From positions 37,951 to 101,950 of the forward strand of contig CAVZIX010000007.1 of assembly GCA_963775395.1 (NCBI GenBank): DNA of 64,000 nt, read 5' to 3'. The DNA comes from JAIBJN01 sp963775395. GTDB lineage: Bacteria; Actinomycetota; Thermoleophilia; Gaiellales; Gaiellaceae. Positions 41,657 to 49,803 of this stretch are shown here, piece after piece. Positions within the stretch are counted from its first letter, which is position 1, and each line of letters starts with the position of its first letter. Under the pieces are notes generated by a model. The model did not search any database. It was not told where the DNA came from and saw only the letters and a program-made list of their open reading frames with translations. The position numbers and the translations under genes were made by a program.

Positions 41657-43117
41657 TTAACGGTCACGCTTGTCGCGCGTGACGGCGCGGAGCGCGTTGA
41701 CCACGCCCTTGCCGTAGAACCCGTTCTCGTTCTTCCTCGAGACACAGCGGGCGTCGGCCGGGCACGGAAGCGGATCCGCGGTCTGGCGCAGGATGAGCGA
41801 CACCTCGTCGGGCTCCATCGTCCCGCCGCCGCGCTTCCACCACTTGTCCCTGCCGAACTTGCTGACGACGAGCGCCGCCGCGCCGCTGACCTGGGCGGTC
41901 GCCTGGGACGTCCCGGCGAAGTAGCGGTAGAACGCTGCGCCGGGGCCCTCGCACGGGTCGCAGAGGAGGCGCGGGACCTGCATGGAGGCCGGCCAGGGGC
42001 CGAGGATCAGGCCCGCCGGCGGGACGCCCTGCATGAAGTCCCCGCCCGGTGCGGTCAGGTCGACGTAGCCGAGGCCGTAGTTCGAGGGCGGGCCGGCCGC
42101 GAGAGCGTCCAACATCCCGATGGACGAGACGGTCAGGACGCCGGGCAGCCCGCTCGGAAGCCGGCTGCAGCGGTCGAGCGCGGGATCGGCCATGTTGAGC
42201 CCGTTGTTCCCGGCCGAGGCGATCATTGTCACGTTGCGCCGCTCCGCGTACTCGACCGCGCGCGAGACGGCCTTGATGACCGTGCGCTGCGCGTCGTCCG
42301 ACCGGCAGTAACTCGTGGTGCCGCCGGTCAGCGCGCTGTCGACCGAGTAGCTGTTGTTCGCCACGTCGACGCCGTGGTCGGCCGCCCAGACGAGCGAGCA
42401 GATGACCGCGTCGGCGAGAAAGATGTCGCTGGCGCCGGAGCGCACGCTGGCCTTGATGACCGCCAGCTTCACGCGCGGGGCAATGCCGACGATGCCCTGG
42501 CCGTTCGCCTCGGCGGCGATGATGCCGGCCACGTTCGTGCCGTGCCCGGAGTCGTCGTTCCACGCGGCCGGATCCTGGTTTGGCGCGCCGCTCACGCAGG
42601 AGACGCTGCGCGAGGGATCGACGTTGCCGTCCAGATCGGGATGCGTCGCGTCCACACCCGTGTCGATGACCCCGACGGTCACCTCGGGGCTCCCGCCCGT
42701 GATCGCGTGCGCCTCGGGCGCCTTGATCCGCTTGGCGTACCACTGGAGCGAGGAGAAGGTGTCGCTGTCCACGACCGGCTCGTTGTCGAGCCTGTGCGAG
42801 CCGCCGTCGAAGCCGAAGCCTGAGGCGCTCGCGACGACGCTGCCCACGGAGGCGACGCCCTCGACAGAGCGCAGCCGGTCCATGTCCTTGACGAAGTCGG
42901 GATCGCTCGACTCGGCGACGACGACATCGATCTGCGGGTACGTGGCGATGACGGAGCCGCCGGCACGCTTGACGTCGGACTTCGCCGACCAGGCGCCGAA
43001 GCCGTACTGCTTGTACAGCACGATGTATCGCTCCGCCGAGGCGGTGCCCGCGAGCGCAAGCGCCGCCACAGCAGCGATGCACAGCACGACAAGTCGCTTG
43101 GACAGGAATGGCCGCAT
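41657..43117 (-). CDS. secreted subtilisin-family (S8) serine protease
   Basis: 486 residues from ATG 43117 with GGGAGAGAA upstream. Signal peptide about 1-28 (ending ALAGTASA), an I9-like propeptide about 29-105 (ERYIVLYKQYGFGAWSAKSD), then the catalytic domain with Asp152 (VGVIDTGVD), His192 (DDSGHGTNVAG), Asn304 region (IASAGNNG) and Ser404 (FAGTSQATAQVSG). Several Cys (174, 240, 271, 317, 386, 389) suggest disulfides. Extracellular nutrition or processing. A link to the Mau-like cluster upstream is possible but the 129-base gap suggests a separate unit. Confidence 0.92.
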   Translation of the reverse strand: MRPFLSKRLVVLCIAAVAALALAGTASAERYIVLYKQYGFGAWSAKSDVKRAGGSVIATYPQIDVVVAESSDPDFVKDMDRLRSVEGVASVGSVVASASGFGFDGGSHRLDNEPVVDSDTFSSLQWYAKRIKAPEAHAITGGSPEVTVGVIDTGVDATHPDLDGNVDPSRSVSCVSGAPNQDPAAWNDDSGHGTNVAGIIAAEANGQGIVGIAPRVKLAVIKASVRSGASDIFLADAVICSLVWAADHGVDVANNSYSVDSALTGGTTSYCRSDDAQRTVIKAVSRAVEYAERRNVTMIASAGNNGLNMADPALDRCSRLPSGLPGVLTVSSIGMLDALAAGPPSNYGLGYVDLTAPGGDFMQGVPPAGLILGPWPASMQVPRLLCDPCEGPGAAFYRYFAGTSQATAQVSGAAALVVSKFGRDKWWKRGGGTMEPDEVSLILRQTADPLPCPADARCVSRKNENGFYGKGVVNALRAVTRDKRDR

Positions 43118-43201
43118 TTCTCTCCCTGTTGGTACCTCTACCCGATAGGCGCAAGCGCCTTCTTGCATACGGGACTATACGGGCGGCCTGACGATTTGCA
43201 T

Positions 43202-43217
43202 TCCCTCAAGTGAGGGA
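43202..43217. terminator. short hairpin between the propeller-membrane gene and the protease
   Basis: TCCCTC-AAGT-GAGGGA, a perfect 6-bp stem with a tetraloop. It lies 30 bases after the stop of the minus strand gene at 43247. No T-run follows, so this could be a weak terminator or part of the protease leader. Confidence 0.4.
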
Positions 43218-43246
43218 GTAGGCATTTCGCGACCTTTAGGGTGAAT

Positions 43247-44548
43247 TTACGGCGTGCGGCGGTACACGTCGGTCCGCGCGGTGGGCATGACCCAGCGCGT
43301 CATGTACGCCGCGTTGCTCGCCACGCTCGTCGTCCAGTAGCTGACCGTGCGGCTCCTGACCCTGGTCAGGACGACGCGACGCGAGCTGGTCAGCCAGCCC
43401 TGCTTCAAGAACGTCACGCCGAACCGGGCGTCCACCCAGACGACCTTGGTGCGATAGACGGAGGGGTTGCCGAGCAGCCCGATCCTCGTGCTGGCCATCG
43501 TGCGCCGCGCGCCGCTTGCCAGCCTGAGGACCATGATCTTCGACTCCCGCCTCGTGGCCGTGTGCCAGGCCAGCCGGCCGTGGCGAAGCGACGGGCGGCC
43601 GAGGTCGGTCGGCAGCCGGACGGTCGCGTAGAGCGTCACCTTGGCGCTCGTGAGGTTGCGGACGTAGAGGCGATCGTATGGGGAGGCGCGCCGGACGAAG
43701 GCGAGCCGCGGCCAGTCGAGTGCGGGCTTCGAGACGTTCGGGCTGGCGATGCGCCTGACCTCGGTGCCGTCGGCCCAACGGACGACCCGGATCCCTGCCG
43801 CGTCCCTGTAGGCAAGGAAGGGACCCGAGAGCGACGGCTCGGTCGCATCGGGATACGTGATCTCCCCGCCGCCGGCCGGCCGCACGACCACGTCGCCGCC
43901 CGCGGTCGCGAAGGCGATGTTGCCCCTGTCGACGGTCGGGTCGAAGGCGTTCTGCGCGATCCGCGTGACTCCGGCGCCCGCCGTCGGCGCCACAGCGAGC
44001 AGGACGCCGCAGGCGACGAGGGCGACAACGTTCGCGCGCAAGAGCGTCCCGCGCCGGCTGGTGAGACGCTCGACGGCGGCCGTCGGGTCGTCAGCGCGCC
44101 GGCGCGGCCAGACGACCATGAGGGCGCGGCCGGCGCCGTAGAGCGAGACGCACAGCGCCGCCGGAACCGGCTTGGCGAGCGCCAGTGCGCCCGCGCAGGC
44201 GACCCAGAAGGTTGAGATTGGCTGGTACGTGAAGAACCCCGCGCCGAGACCGGCTCCGTAGCCGCTCGCCCAGACGGGCAGGGGCAGCTCGAAACGCCAG
44301 TGCTCGGGCACCTGGCGCCGCGCCTGCGGGATCGAGAAGCGGACGAGGCCCGCCTCGCGGGCGGCGGCCACGAGCGCGAGCGCAGCCGCGCCGAGCACGG
44401 CCTGCTCCGCGCCGAGCATGCTCCCGGTCCAGCCGAGGAGCAGGCCGAGAGCCGCCGACGTGGCTACGGCCGCGACGGCGAAGAGCGCCTGGCCGACGAT
44501 CTGACGTTTGCGGCTCCCGCACACGGCGGGAGTGAAGGTCTCGAGCAT
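43247..44548 (-). CDS. membrane protein with C-terminal propeller-like exoplasmic domain, in the Mau-like cluster
   Basis: 433 residues from ATG 44548 (AGGA six bases upstream; a TTG at 44554 is in frame). N-terminal half has about five hydrophobic segments: GQALFAVAAVATSAALGLLL, AVLGAAALALVAAA, YGAGLGAGFFTYQPISTFWV with VACAGALALAKPVPAALCVS, and ANVVALVACGVLLAVAPTAG. The second half (about 200-433) has short repeats such as SLSGPFLAYRDAAGIRVVRW, ALDWPRLAFVRRASPYDRLY and SLRHGRLAWHTATRRESKIM, resembling beta-propeller blades. No family recognised. It is the third gene after the MauE-thioredoxin fusion and the MauA-like gene, so it may be their membrane or catalytic partner. This is inference. 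Confidence 0.7.
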   Translation of the reverse strand: MLETFTPAVCGSRKRQIVGQALFAVAAVATSAALGLLLGWTGSMLGAEQAVLGAAALALVAAAREAGLVRFSIPQARRQVPEHWRFELPLPVWASGYGAGLGAGFFTYQPISTFWVACAGALALAKPVPAALCVSLYGAGRALMVVWPRRRADDPTAAVERLTSRRGTLLRANVVALVACGVLLAVAPTAGAGVTRIAQNAFDPTVDRGNIAFATAGGDVVVRPAGGGEITYPDATEPSLSGPFLAYRDAAGIRVVRWADGTEVRRIASPNVSKPALDWPRLAFVRRASPYDRLYVRNLTSAKVTLYATVRLPTDLGRPSLRHGRLAWHTATRRESKIMVLRLASGARRTMASTRIGLLGNPSVYRTKVVWVDARFGVTFLKQGWLTSSRRVVLTRVRSRTVSYWTTSVASNAAYMTRWVMPTARTDVYRRTP

Positions 44549-44619
44549 CGACAATCCTCAGGGCGACCAGGCTCCGGAGACCCCCGCCATGAGCGCGGCC
44601 AGCGCTACTCCGAGCTCGA

Positions 44620-45228
44620 TCAGCACGGCAGCCCCGTGTCGTAGTACATGACGCAGTAGACGCGGCGGCCGCCCCAGCAGTAGCCGACCAGCGAGGCGTC
44701 GCCGTTGATCCGCCGGCGGCTGAACGAGCAGCAGTCGGTGAGCTTGCGGATCTGGCCTCCGCAGCAGCGATACCAGGAGCCCTGGATGCGCGTGTCGCGC
44801 AGGCCTTTCACCTCGCGCGTCCAGTCCTCGCAGACGCGTGTGCGCGGCCCGGGCGGCAGGACGGCCCCGTCGGGCCCGCGAAGCCGCTTCCCGGTGCCGT
44901 CGAGCGCGTATCCGGACGAGTCGACGATGCGGCCGAGGTTGTCGATCGGGCGCCCGCTGGAGGGGTGGAGCGGGAAGCCCTTGCGGTCGATGCGGGCGAG
45001 CGGCGGATACGGGCTCGGGCACGAGCCCGTGGTCCAGACGTGCCCGCAGAGGTGGAACGCGTCGGCGTCGTCGGGCTTCACGGCCGCGGCGACTGCTGAG
45101 CCACCGGCGACTGCGAGCGCCGCGGCGCCGAGCCTGCCCAGGAATGACTTGCGCGTCTGCGACTCGGCGAGCTTTGTCGAGAGGCGCTCCGCCTGGCGGT
45201 CGAGCCGTGTGCCCTCAGGCTGCTGCAT
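44620..45228 (-). CDS. methylamine-dehydrogenase-light-chain-like (MauA-like) Cys-rich exported protein
   Basis: 202 residues. A long N-region ERLSTKLAESQTRKSFLGRL then a hydrophobic stretch looks like the Tat-type leader of MauA, with RK instead of RR. The C-terminal third has ten Cys in the protein (61, 70, 133, 155, 156, 166, 167, 184, 192, 202), with MauA-like order: SWYRCC, TDCCSF, YCWGG, YCVMYYDTG. MauA builds the TTQ cofactor from two Trp (SW..C and IWC). Trp152 matches the first, but the second site reads Y-C-W (183-185) instead of W-C. A Pro/Gly/Asp-rich insert (about 74-130) is absent from proteobacterial MauA. It overlaps the MauE-thioredoxin gene by 14 bases. Family call by eye; activity unknown. 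Confidence 0.72.
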   Translation of the reverse strand: MQQPEGTRLDRQAERLSTKLAESQTRKSFLGRLGAAALAVAGGSAVAAAVKPDDADAFHLCGHVWTTGSCPSPYPPLARIDRKGFPLHPSSGRPIDNLGRIVDSSGYALDGTGKRLRGPDGAVLPPGPRTRVCEDWTREVKGLRDTRIQGSWYRCCGGQIRKLTDCCSFSRRRINGDASLVGYCWGGRRVYCVMYYDTGLPC

Positions 45229-46093
45229 GGATCCTCGCCCTGCCGGCGTCGAGGAGCGTCTCGAGCTCCTCGAGCGTGTTCACGGTTCCCTTCGCGGCCA
45301 CGACCCCGTCGACCACATGCACCACAAACGGGGTCCCGGGCACGTTCCAACGCTTGAACGCGTCCTCTTCCTGCTCCTCCTCGACGACGCGGACGGCCAG
45401 GCCCTGGCGCGCGAGCGCGGCGACGCCGGGGCTCAGCTGGCGGCACAGGCGGCAGGTCGCGGAGAAGAAGAAGACCACCTCGGCGCGCCTGCCCCGAAGC
45501 CCTTCGAGCGCGGGCGCGGAGGACCCGATCTCGGGGCCCTCCTCGGCGAGCTCGAACGGGACGCGCGGGCCGATCCGCATCGTGAGGACGCCCACCTGGC
45601 GGTAGAGCGCGAACACGAGCATCGAGAGCAGGACGACGGCGGCCGTGAGGACGACGACTGCGACGGCGATCAGGGTGTCTGACGACGCGGAGACGTCGAT
45701 CTCGACCCCGAAGGCGGCGAGCATCGCGACGAGGGTGAAGACAACCGCGCGGAGCAGCAAGTGCGTCGTCTGGCCTTCGGAGGCGCCGAAGCACCCGCAG
45801 CGGAGCCGCTCGACCCCGCGGAGGGCCGCCAGGCCGAGCGCGCCCACGAACACGACGCCGAGCGCGACCGCCGCGTAGGCGCTCGCGGGCAGCACGAGCC
45901 CGAAGAGGAGCAGGAAGCCGACGATCCCCTCCGCCGCGATGACGCCCCACCCGACCGCGGGCGCCGCGCCGACGGGCACGCCGTAGGCGGCCAGCCAGTC
46001 TGGAAGGTCCTGCCGGCGACGCAGCTTTGCCGCCGCGGCCCAGAGCAGCAGAAGGCCGACGACGATCCGGGCGATAGTCGACAAGTCAACCAC
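45215..46093 (-). CDS. MauE-thioredoxin (MauE/MauD) fusion protein
   Basis: 292 residues. N-terminal MauE-type membrane domain (about 5-160): IARIVVGLLLLWAAAAKLRR, the family CGCFG motif at 99-103, then helices AVVFTLVAMLAAFGVEI and LIAVAVVVLTAAVVLLSMLV. A thioredoxin-fold domain follows (about 190-292) with FFSATCRLCRQLSPG, redox Cys214 and Cys217. In methylotrophs separate MauE and MauD fold the disulfide-rich MauA outside the membrane. A fused version directly before a ten-Cys MauA-like gene supports a maturation role. GTG start. Confidence 0.85.
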   Translation of the reverse strand: MVDLSTIARIVVGLLLLWAAAAKLRRRQDLPDWLAAYGVPVGAAPAVGWGVIAAEGIVGFLLLFGLVLPASAYAAVALGVVFVGALGLAALRGVERLRCGCFGASEGQTTHLLLRAVVFTLVAMLAAFGVEIDVSASSDTLIAVAVVVLTAAVVLLSMLVFALYRQVGVLTMRIGPRVPFELAEEGPEIGSSAPALEGLRGRRAEVVFFFSATCRLCRQLSPGVAALARQGLAVRVVEEEQEEDAFKRWNVPGTPFVVHVVDGVVAAKGTVNTLEELETLLDAGRARIHAAA

Positions 46094-46163
46094 TGTAGGA
46101 GTTAATCGGCGCGCGCGCCCGGGGGCGGCAGAGTTTTCATCAAATCCTCAAGAACCTTCCCGC

Positions 46164-46169
46164 TAGGGT
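46164..46169 (+). promoter_or_regulatory. -10 box (TAGGGT) before the small ORF/VOC gene
   Basis: TAGGGT ends eight bases before GTG 46178, as in the leaderless genes. The VOC gene's own TTG start is 58 bases downstream. Confidence 0.45.
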
Positions 46170-46177
46170 TCTCGAAC

Positions 46178-46231
46178 GTGGCGTTGTCCCTCCCCACGCT
46201 ACCCGCAAGGCCTGCCGGAGGAACCAGTTGA
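46178..46231 (+). CDS. possible 17-residue leader ORF coupled to the VOC gene
   Basis: GTG at 46178 reads VALSLPTLPARPAGGTS and stops at TGA 46229-46231, overlapping the VOC TTG (TTGA). It is placed exactly like a leaderless start behind TAGGGT. It could couple translation to the downstream TTG. It may equally be a chance ORF inside a normal leader. Confidence 0.35.
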   Translation: MALSLPTLPARPAGGTS

Positions 46232-46674
46232 GCCCGCGGCCACGGCTCGTCGGGATCAATCACGTCGCCCTCGAGGTCGGCAACGTCGACGAGGCGCTGG
46301 CGTTCTACGGGGCCGTTTTCGACCTGAGACTGCGAGGTCGTGCAGGCCGGATGGCGTTCGTCGACATGGGCGACCAGTTCATCGCGCTCGGCGAAGGGCG
46401 GACGCAGCCGCCGGACGATCACCGCCACCTCGGCCTGGTCGTGGACGACAAGGAGACGACGCGACGGGCGCTCGAGGAGGCCGGAGCAGAGATCCTGCCC
46501 GGCCGCGGTCTCGACTTCCGCGACCCATGGGGGAACCACATCCAGGTGGTCGATTACCGCGACGTGCAGTTCTCGAAGACGGACAGCGTCCTGCGCGGCA
46601 TGGAGCTGGAGAACCTCGGGAAGAGCGAGCGCGCCCTGGCCGAGCTCCGCGAGAAGGGCCTCGCCCCGGACTAG
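46228..46674 (+). CDS. VOC-family protein
   Basis: 148 residues from TTG 46228, with GGAGGA five bases before it. PRLVGINHVALEVGNVDEAL, FVDMGDQFIALGEG, DDHRHLGLVVDDKE and RDPWGNHIQVVDYRDV give a complete VOC fold with His and Glu/Asp metal positions, plus a helical tail (LGKSERALAELREKGLAPD). Substrate unknown. Its TAG overlaps the convergent ABC permease stop. Confidence 0.85.
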   Translation: MSPRPRLVGINHVALEVGNVDEALAFYGAVFDLRLRGRAGRMAFVDMGDQFIALGEGRTQPPDDHRHLGLVVDDKETTRRALEEAGAEILPGRGLDFRDPWGNHIQVVDYRDVQFSKTDSVLRGMELENLGKSERALAELREKGLAPD

Positions 46675-47441
46675 CCGGCCGCTTCGGCGCTGCGCAGCCC
46701 GCGGAGGGCCCAGACCGAGAGGAGCAGGACCGAGCCGAGGGCGATCGCGAAGGCGATCCCGACCTCGACCGGATCGCCGGCCAGGAGGCTACGCCCTGCC
46801 TCGAGGATGAAGGTCGCCGGGTTGACGCTCGCGACCGCGTGGATCCAACCGTTGAGAAGGTCGAGCGGCACATACACGGGCGCGAGGAAGAGAAGGAGGA
46901 AGACCGGCACCTGCATGAGCGGGCCGGCCTGGAGCGTCCGGAAGCGCATCGCGATCCCCGCGGCCCAGAGCACGGCGGCCACGTTCACGAGCAGCCCCAG
47001 CACGACGAGGCCGAAGAGGTCGAGCCCGCTGCCGAGCACCTCCATCCCGACGAGCAGGGCGACCACGGTCACCACCGAGATCGTCGCGGCCCAGCGCACG
47101 AGCGCGACGATCGCGTAGCCGGCGATGATGCCGGTGCGCTGCGGCGCGGCGAGCAGAAGTCGCCGGGCGAAGCCGCCCTCGAAGTCGCGGGCGATGGCGA
47201 AGCCGTTGAAGATCCCGCCGAAGGCCGCCGACTGCAGGAAGACGAAGACGTATTGGAACGATGTGTACCCGGGCGGGTAGTCGAAGCCAGGGACCTCCGA
47301 GACACGCGAAAGCCCGCCGGCGAACGCGGTGAAGAAGAAGAACGGGAAAAGCATCGACGGGACGAGGATCGAAGGGTTGGTGAAGGCGTTGTGGATCCCG
47401 CGCCAGGCGACCGCGAACGCAACGGAACGGAACGACCTCAT
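46671..47441 (-). CDS. ABC-2 type exporter permease (second)
   Basis: 256 residues from ATG 47441, which overlaps the preceding permease stop (ATGA). Six hydrophobic segments, with PSILVPSMLFPFFFFTAFAG, FAIARDFEGGFARRLLLAAP and LVVLGLLVNVAAVLWAAGIA typical of DrrB/ABC-2 permeases. An upstream in-frame extension to 47471 would overlap the neighbour and is less likely. Forms the pore with the adjacent permease. Confidence 0.9.
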   Translation of the reverse strand: MRSFRSVAFAVAWRGIHNAFTNPSILVPSMLFPFFFFTAFAGGLSRVSEVPGFDYPPGYTSFQYVFVFLQSAAFGGIFNGFAIARDFEGGFARRLLLAAPQRTGIIAGYAIVALVRWAATISVVTVVALLVGMEVLGSGLDLFGLVVLGLLVNVAAVLWAAGIAMRFRTLQAGPLMQVPVFLLLFLAPVYVPLDLLNGWIHAVASVNPATFILEAGRSLLAGDPVEVGIAFAIALGSVLLLSVWALRGLRSAEAAG

Positions 47442-48223
47442 GAGCGGGCGAGCCTCCCACGCAGCGCCCATCCGGCCGCGCCGAGGGCGATCGAGCCGAT
47501 CCCGATCGCGAGGCCGAAGCCGAGCAGGAGCGCCTGGAGATCCCAGCCGGTGATGATCAGGCTCCGGATCCCCTCGATCAGGTACGACACCGGGTTGATC
47601 GTCGTCACCGTGCGGAACCAGTCGATCTCGATCAGGTTCCGCGGCAGGTTCATCGACGAGAGGAACAAGAACACGAAGAAGAGCGGGAAGAGCGCCTGGA
47701 TCGCCTCGCCGGAGCCCGTGCGCAGCGCGAGAAACGCTCCGATCGCGCCGAAGGCGAGCGCGACGAGCACGCCGAGCAGGACGATCAGGAAGACGCCCAC
47801 GACGCCACTCTCCGGGCGCACGCCGGCGATGATCCCAACCGTGAGGTAGAGCGTCGCCTGGAGGAGGGCGAGCGCGACGACGCCGGCGAGCTGCCCCAGG
47901 AGCAGCGCGGCGCTCCGCATCGGCGTCAGGGCCAGACGGTTGAGGAAGCCAGTCTGAATGTCGCGCGCGAGATCCGTGCCCGCGTTCGTCGTGGCGAAAA
48001 GGGCGCCCTGCAGGAACGTGAACGCCAGCGCGAAGTCGAGGTAGGAGTCCGCCGGAAACCCGGGCAGGTCCGCGGCCGCCTGCAGGCCGCCCACGTTGAC
48101 GGCCAGCAGCATGAGCGGGAAGAGGAACGAGGGGACGACATTGATCGGCTGGCGGAACGTCCGCATCACCGAGCGGCGCGCGAGATGGGAGACCTGGAGG
48201 AGGAGCGGGCCGTGCTCGGTCAC
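47438..48223 (-). CDS. ABC-2 type exporter permease (first)
   Basis: 261 residues. SVMRTFRQPINVVPSFLFPL, GTDLARDIQTGFLNRLALTP (the conserved cytoplasmic loop), VLVALAFGAIGAFLALRTGS and TINPVSYLIEGIRSLIITGW are ABC-2 features, with six helices. GTG start overlaps the ATPase stop by four bases. Two unlike permeases and one ATPase form the DrrAB-like exporter. Confidence 0.9.
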   Translation of the reverse strand: MTEHGPLLLQVSHLARRSVMRTFRQPINVVPSFLFPLMLLAVNVGGLQAAADLPGFPADSYLDFALAFTFLQGALFATTNAGTDLARDIQTGFLNRLALTPMRSAALLLGQLAGVVALALLQATLYLTVGIIAGVRPESGVVGVFLIVLLGVLVALAFGAIGAFLALRTGSGEAIQALFPLFFVFLFLSSMNLPRNLIEIDWFRTVTTINPVSYLIEGIRSLIITGWDLQALLLGFGLAIGIGSIALGAAGWALRGRLARS

Positions 48224-49212
48224 GCGGGCACCGGCTCGGGCTCGGCCTCTTCGAGCTCGTCGCCGGCGCCCTCGAGCGAGCGGCCCGTCTTGGCCAGGAA
48301 AACGTCGTCGAGTGTCGGCGCGTGGAGCTGGAGGTGCGAGACGTGCAGCCCCTCGGCGTCGAGCGCGCGGACGACGTCGGCGAGCGCGTCCTCGCCGCCG
48401 TCGAGGCGTACCGTCACGCCCTTCGGCGAGCCGGGCACCGGTCGGCCGAAGCGCTCGAGCACCGTTGCGAGGGCGACGAGGTCGGCCGGCTCGGCGGGGA
48501 TCGCCTCGACGCTGGGCCTCCCGATCTCGGCCTTCAGGGAGGTGGGAGTCCCTTCGGTGACGAGGCGGCCGTGGTCGATGATCCCCACCCGGTCGGCGAG
48601 CACGTCGGCCTCCTCCAGGTACTGCGTCGTGAGGAAGACGGTGACGCCCTCGTCGCGGGCGAGGCGGGCGACCTCGGCCCAGAGCGCGTTGCGGCTCTGC
48701 GGGTCGAGACCGGTCGTCGGCTCGTCCAGGAAGAGAATGCGCGGCTCGTGCGCGAGCGCGAGCGCCAGGTCGAGCCGGCGCTTCATCCCGCCGGAGTACG
48801 TCTTGACCTTGCGGTCGGCGGCCTCCATCAGCCCGACTCGCTCGAGGAGCGCCTGGGTCCGCTGCTTGCGCTCGGCCTTCGCCATGCCGTGGAGAGCGGT
48901 CTGCAGACGCAGGTGCTCGCGGCCCGTGAGGAGTGGGTCAAGGGCTGCCTCCTGAAGCGCGGCGCCGATCGCCGCGCGGACCTGCGGCCCCTCGTGTGCG
49001 ACGTCGAAGCCGGCGACGCGCGCGGTCCCCGCCGAGGGCGGAAGGAGGGTGGTCAGCATGTGCACGGTCGTCGACTTGCCTGCCCCGTTCGGGCCGAGGA
49101 AGCCGTAGATCTCGCCCGGAGCGACCGCGAGGTCGATCCCGTCTACGGCGCGGATGCCGCCCTTGAACTCGCGGGCCAGGCCCTCGGCTTGGATGCCGTG
49201 CTCGTCGCGCAT
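48220..49212 (-). CDS. ABC exporter ATPase (DrrA-like)
   Basis: 330 residues. Walker A GFLGPNGAGKSTTVHMLTTL, Q-loop, signature VKTYSGGMKRRLDLALALAH, Walker B RILFLDEPTTGLDPQSR, H-loop in TTQYLEEADVLADRVGIID, and a DrrA-type C-terminal extension (about 225-330). Exports a drug, lipid or natural product. ATG 49212 chosen because TAGCCT lies six bases upstream; a GTG at 49215 is in frame. The divergent MarR gene is the likely regulator. Confidence 0.93.
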   Translation of the reverse strand: MRDEHGIQAEGLAREFKGGIRAVDGIDLAVAPGEIYGFLGPNGAGKSTTVHMLTTLLPPSAGTARVAGFDVAHEGPQVRAAIGAALQEAALDPLLTGREHLRLQTALHGMAKAERKQRTQALLERVGLMEAADRKVKTYSGGMKRRLDLALALAHEPRILFLDEPTTGLDPQSRNALWAEVARLARDEGVTVFLTTQYLEEADVLADRVGIIDHGRLVTEGTPTSLKAEIGRPSVEAIPAEPADLVALATVLERFGRPVPGSPKGVTVRLDGGEDALADVVRALDAEGLHVSHLQLHAPTLDDVFLAKTGRSLEGAGDELEEAEPEPVPA

Positions 49213-49218
49213 CACTTC

Positions 49219-49224
49219 AGGCTA
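49219..49224 (-). promoter_or_regulatory. -10 box (TAGCCT) of the ABC exporter operon
   Basis: TAGCCT on the minus strand, six bases before ATG 49212. It faces the MarR promoter across about 85 bases, where a MarR operator would be expected. I did not find a clear long dyad. Confidence 0.5.
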
Positions 49225-49309
49225 GTCCAAGGCCCGCGCGCTCCGGCTGCTCAATGCCGGGCGGCCGATCGTCGCGAGCGCCGTTGCGGACGCCCTCGCG
49301 CTCGGCGGG

Positions 49310-49315
49310 TAGCAT
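49310..49315 (+). promoter_or_regulatory. -10 box (TAGCAT) of the MarR gene
   Basis: TAGCAT, seven bases, ATG 49323. Confidence 0.55.
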
Positions 49316-49322
49316 TTCGGCG

Positions 49323-49802
49323 ATGAGCACCCCGCTGGTACAGCAGCGAGAGCAACAGCTCCAGGCGTGGAAGTACTTCCTGCGGTCTCACGCGGCCCTG
49401 ACGCGACAGCTCTCGGCCGACCTGGTCGCCGAGCACGGCCTCACGATCAACGACTACGAAGTCCTCCTGCACCTGTCCCGCGCGGACGAACGACGGCTCC
49501 GCCGCGTCGACCTCGCCGAGCGCGTCATCCTCACGGCCTCGGGCATCACGCGCCTACTGGAGGGCCTGGAGCGCGGCGGCTACGTGGAGCGCGACTCTTG
49601 CCCGTCCGACCGCCGGGTCGTCTACGCGAAGCTCACCGACGCCGGCCTCGACAAGCTGCGCGAGGCCTCGCGCACGCACCTCGCCGGTGTGGACGAGCTG
49701 TTCGTGCAGCGCTTCAGCGACGAGGAACGCGAGACGCTCGCCGAGCTGCTCGGCCGCCTCCCCGCGGCCGGCGCGGAGACCAACTGCACGGAAGAGGACT
49801 AG
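49323..49802 (+). CDS. MarR-family transcriptional regulator
   Basis: 159 residues from ATG 49323. Winged helix: LTINDYEVLLHLSRADERRL, RVDLAERVILTASGITRLLE (recognition helix) and RGGYVERDSCPSDRRVVYAK (wing with the DxR motif). Likely represses the divergent ABC exporter in response to its substrate. Leaderless start, which excludes an in-frame upstream extension. Stop lies one base from the convergent M24 stop. Confidence 0.93.
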   Translation: MSTPLVQQREQQLQAWKYFLRSHAALTRQLSADLVAEHGLTINDYEVLLHLSRADERRLRRVDLAERVILTASGITRLLEGLERGGYVERDSCPSDRRVVYAKLTDAGLDKLREASRTHLAGVDELFVQRFSDEERETLAELLGRLPAAGAETNCTEED

Positions 49803-49803
49803 C

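Noticed and set aside
44620..45228. Calling the Cys-rich gene a true methylamine dehydrogenase subunit (mauA)
   Set aside because: The second cofactor Trp is not in place, and no mauB or mauG is adjacent, so only MauA-like is supported.
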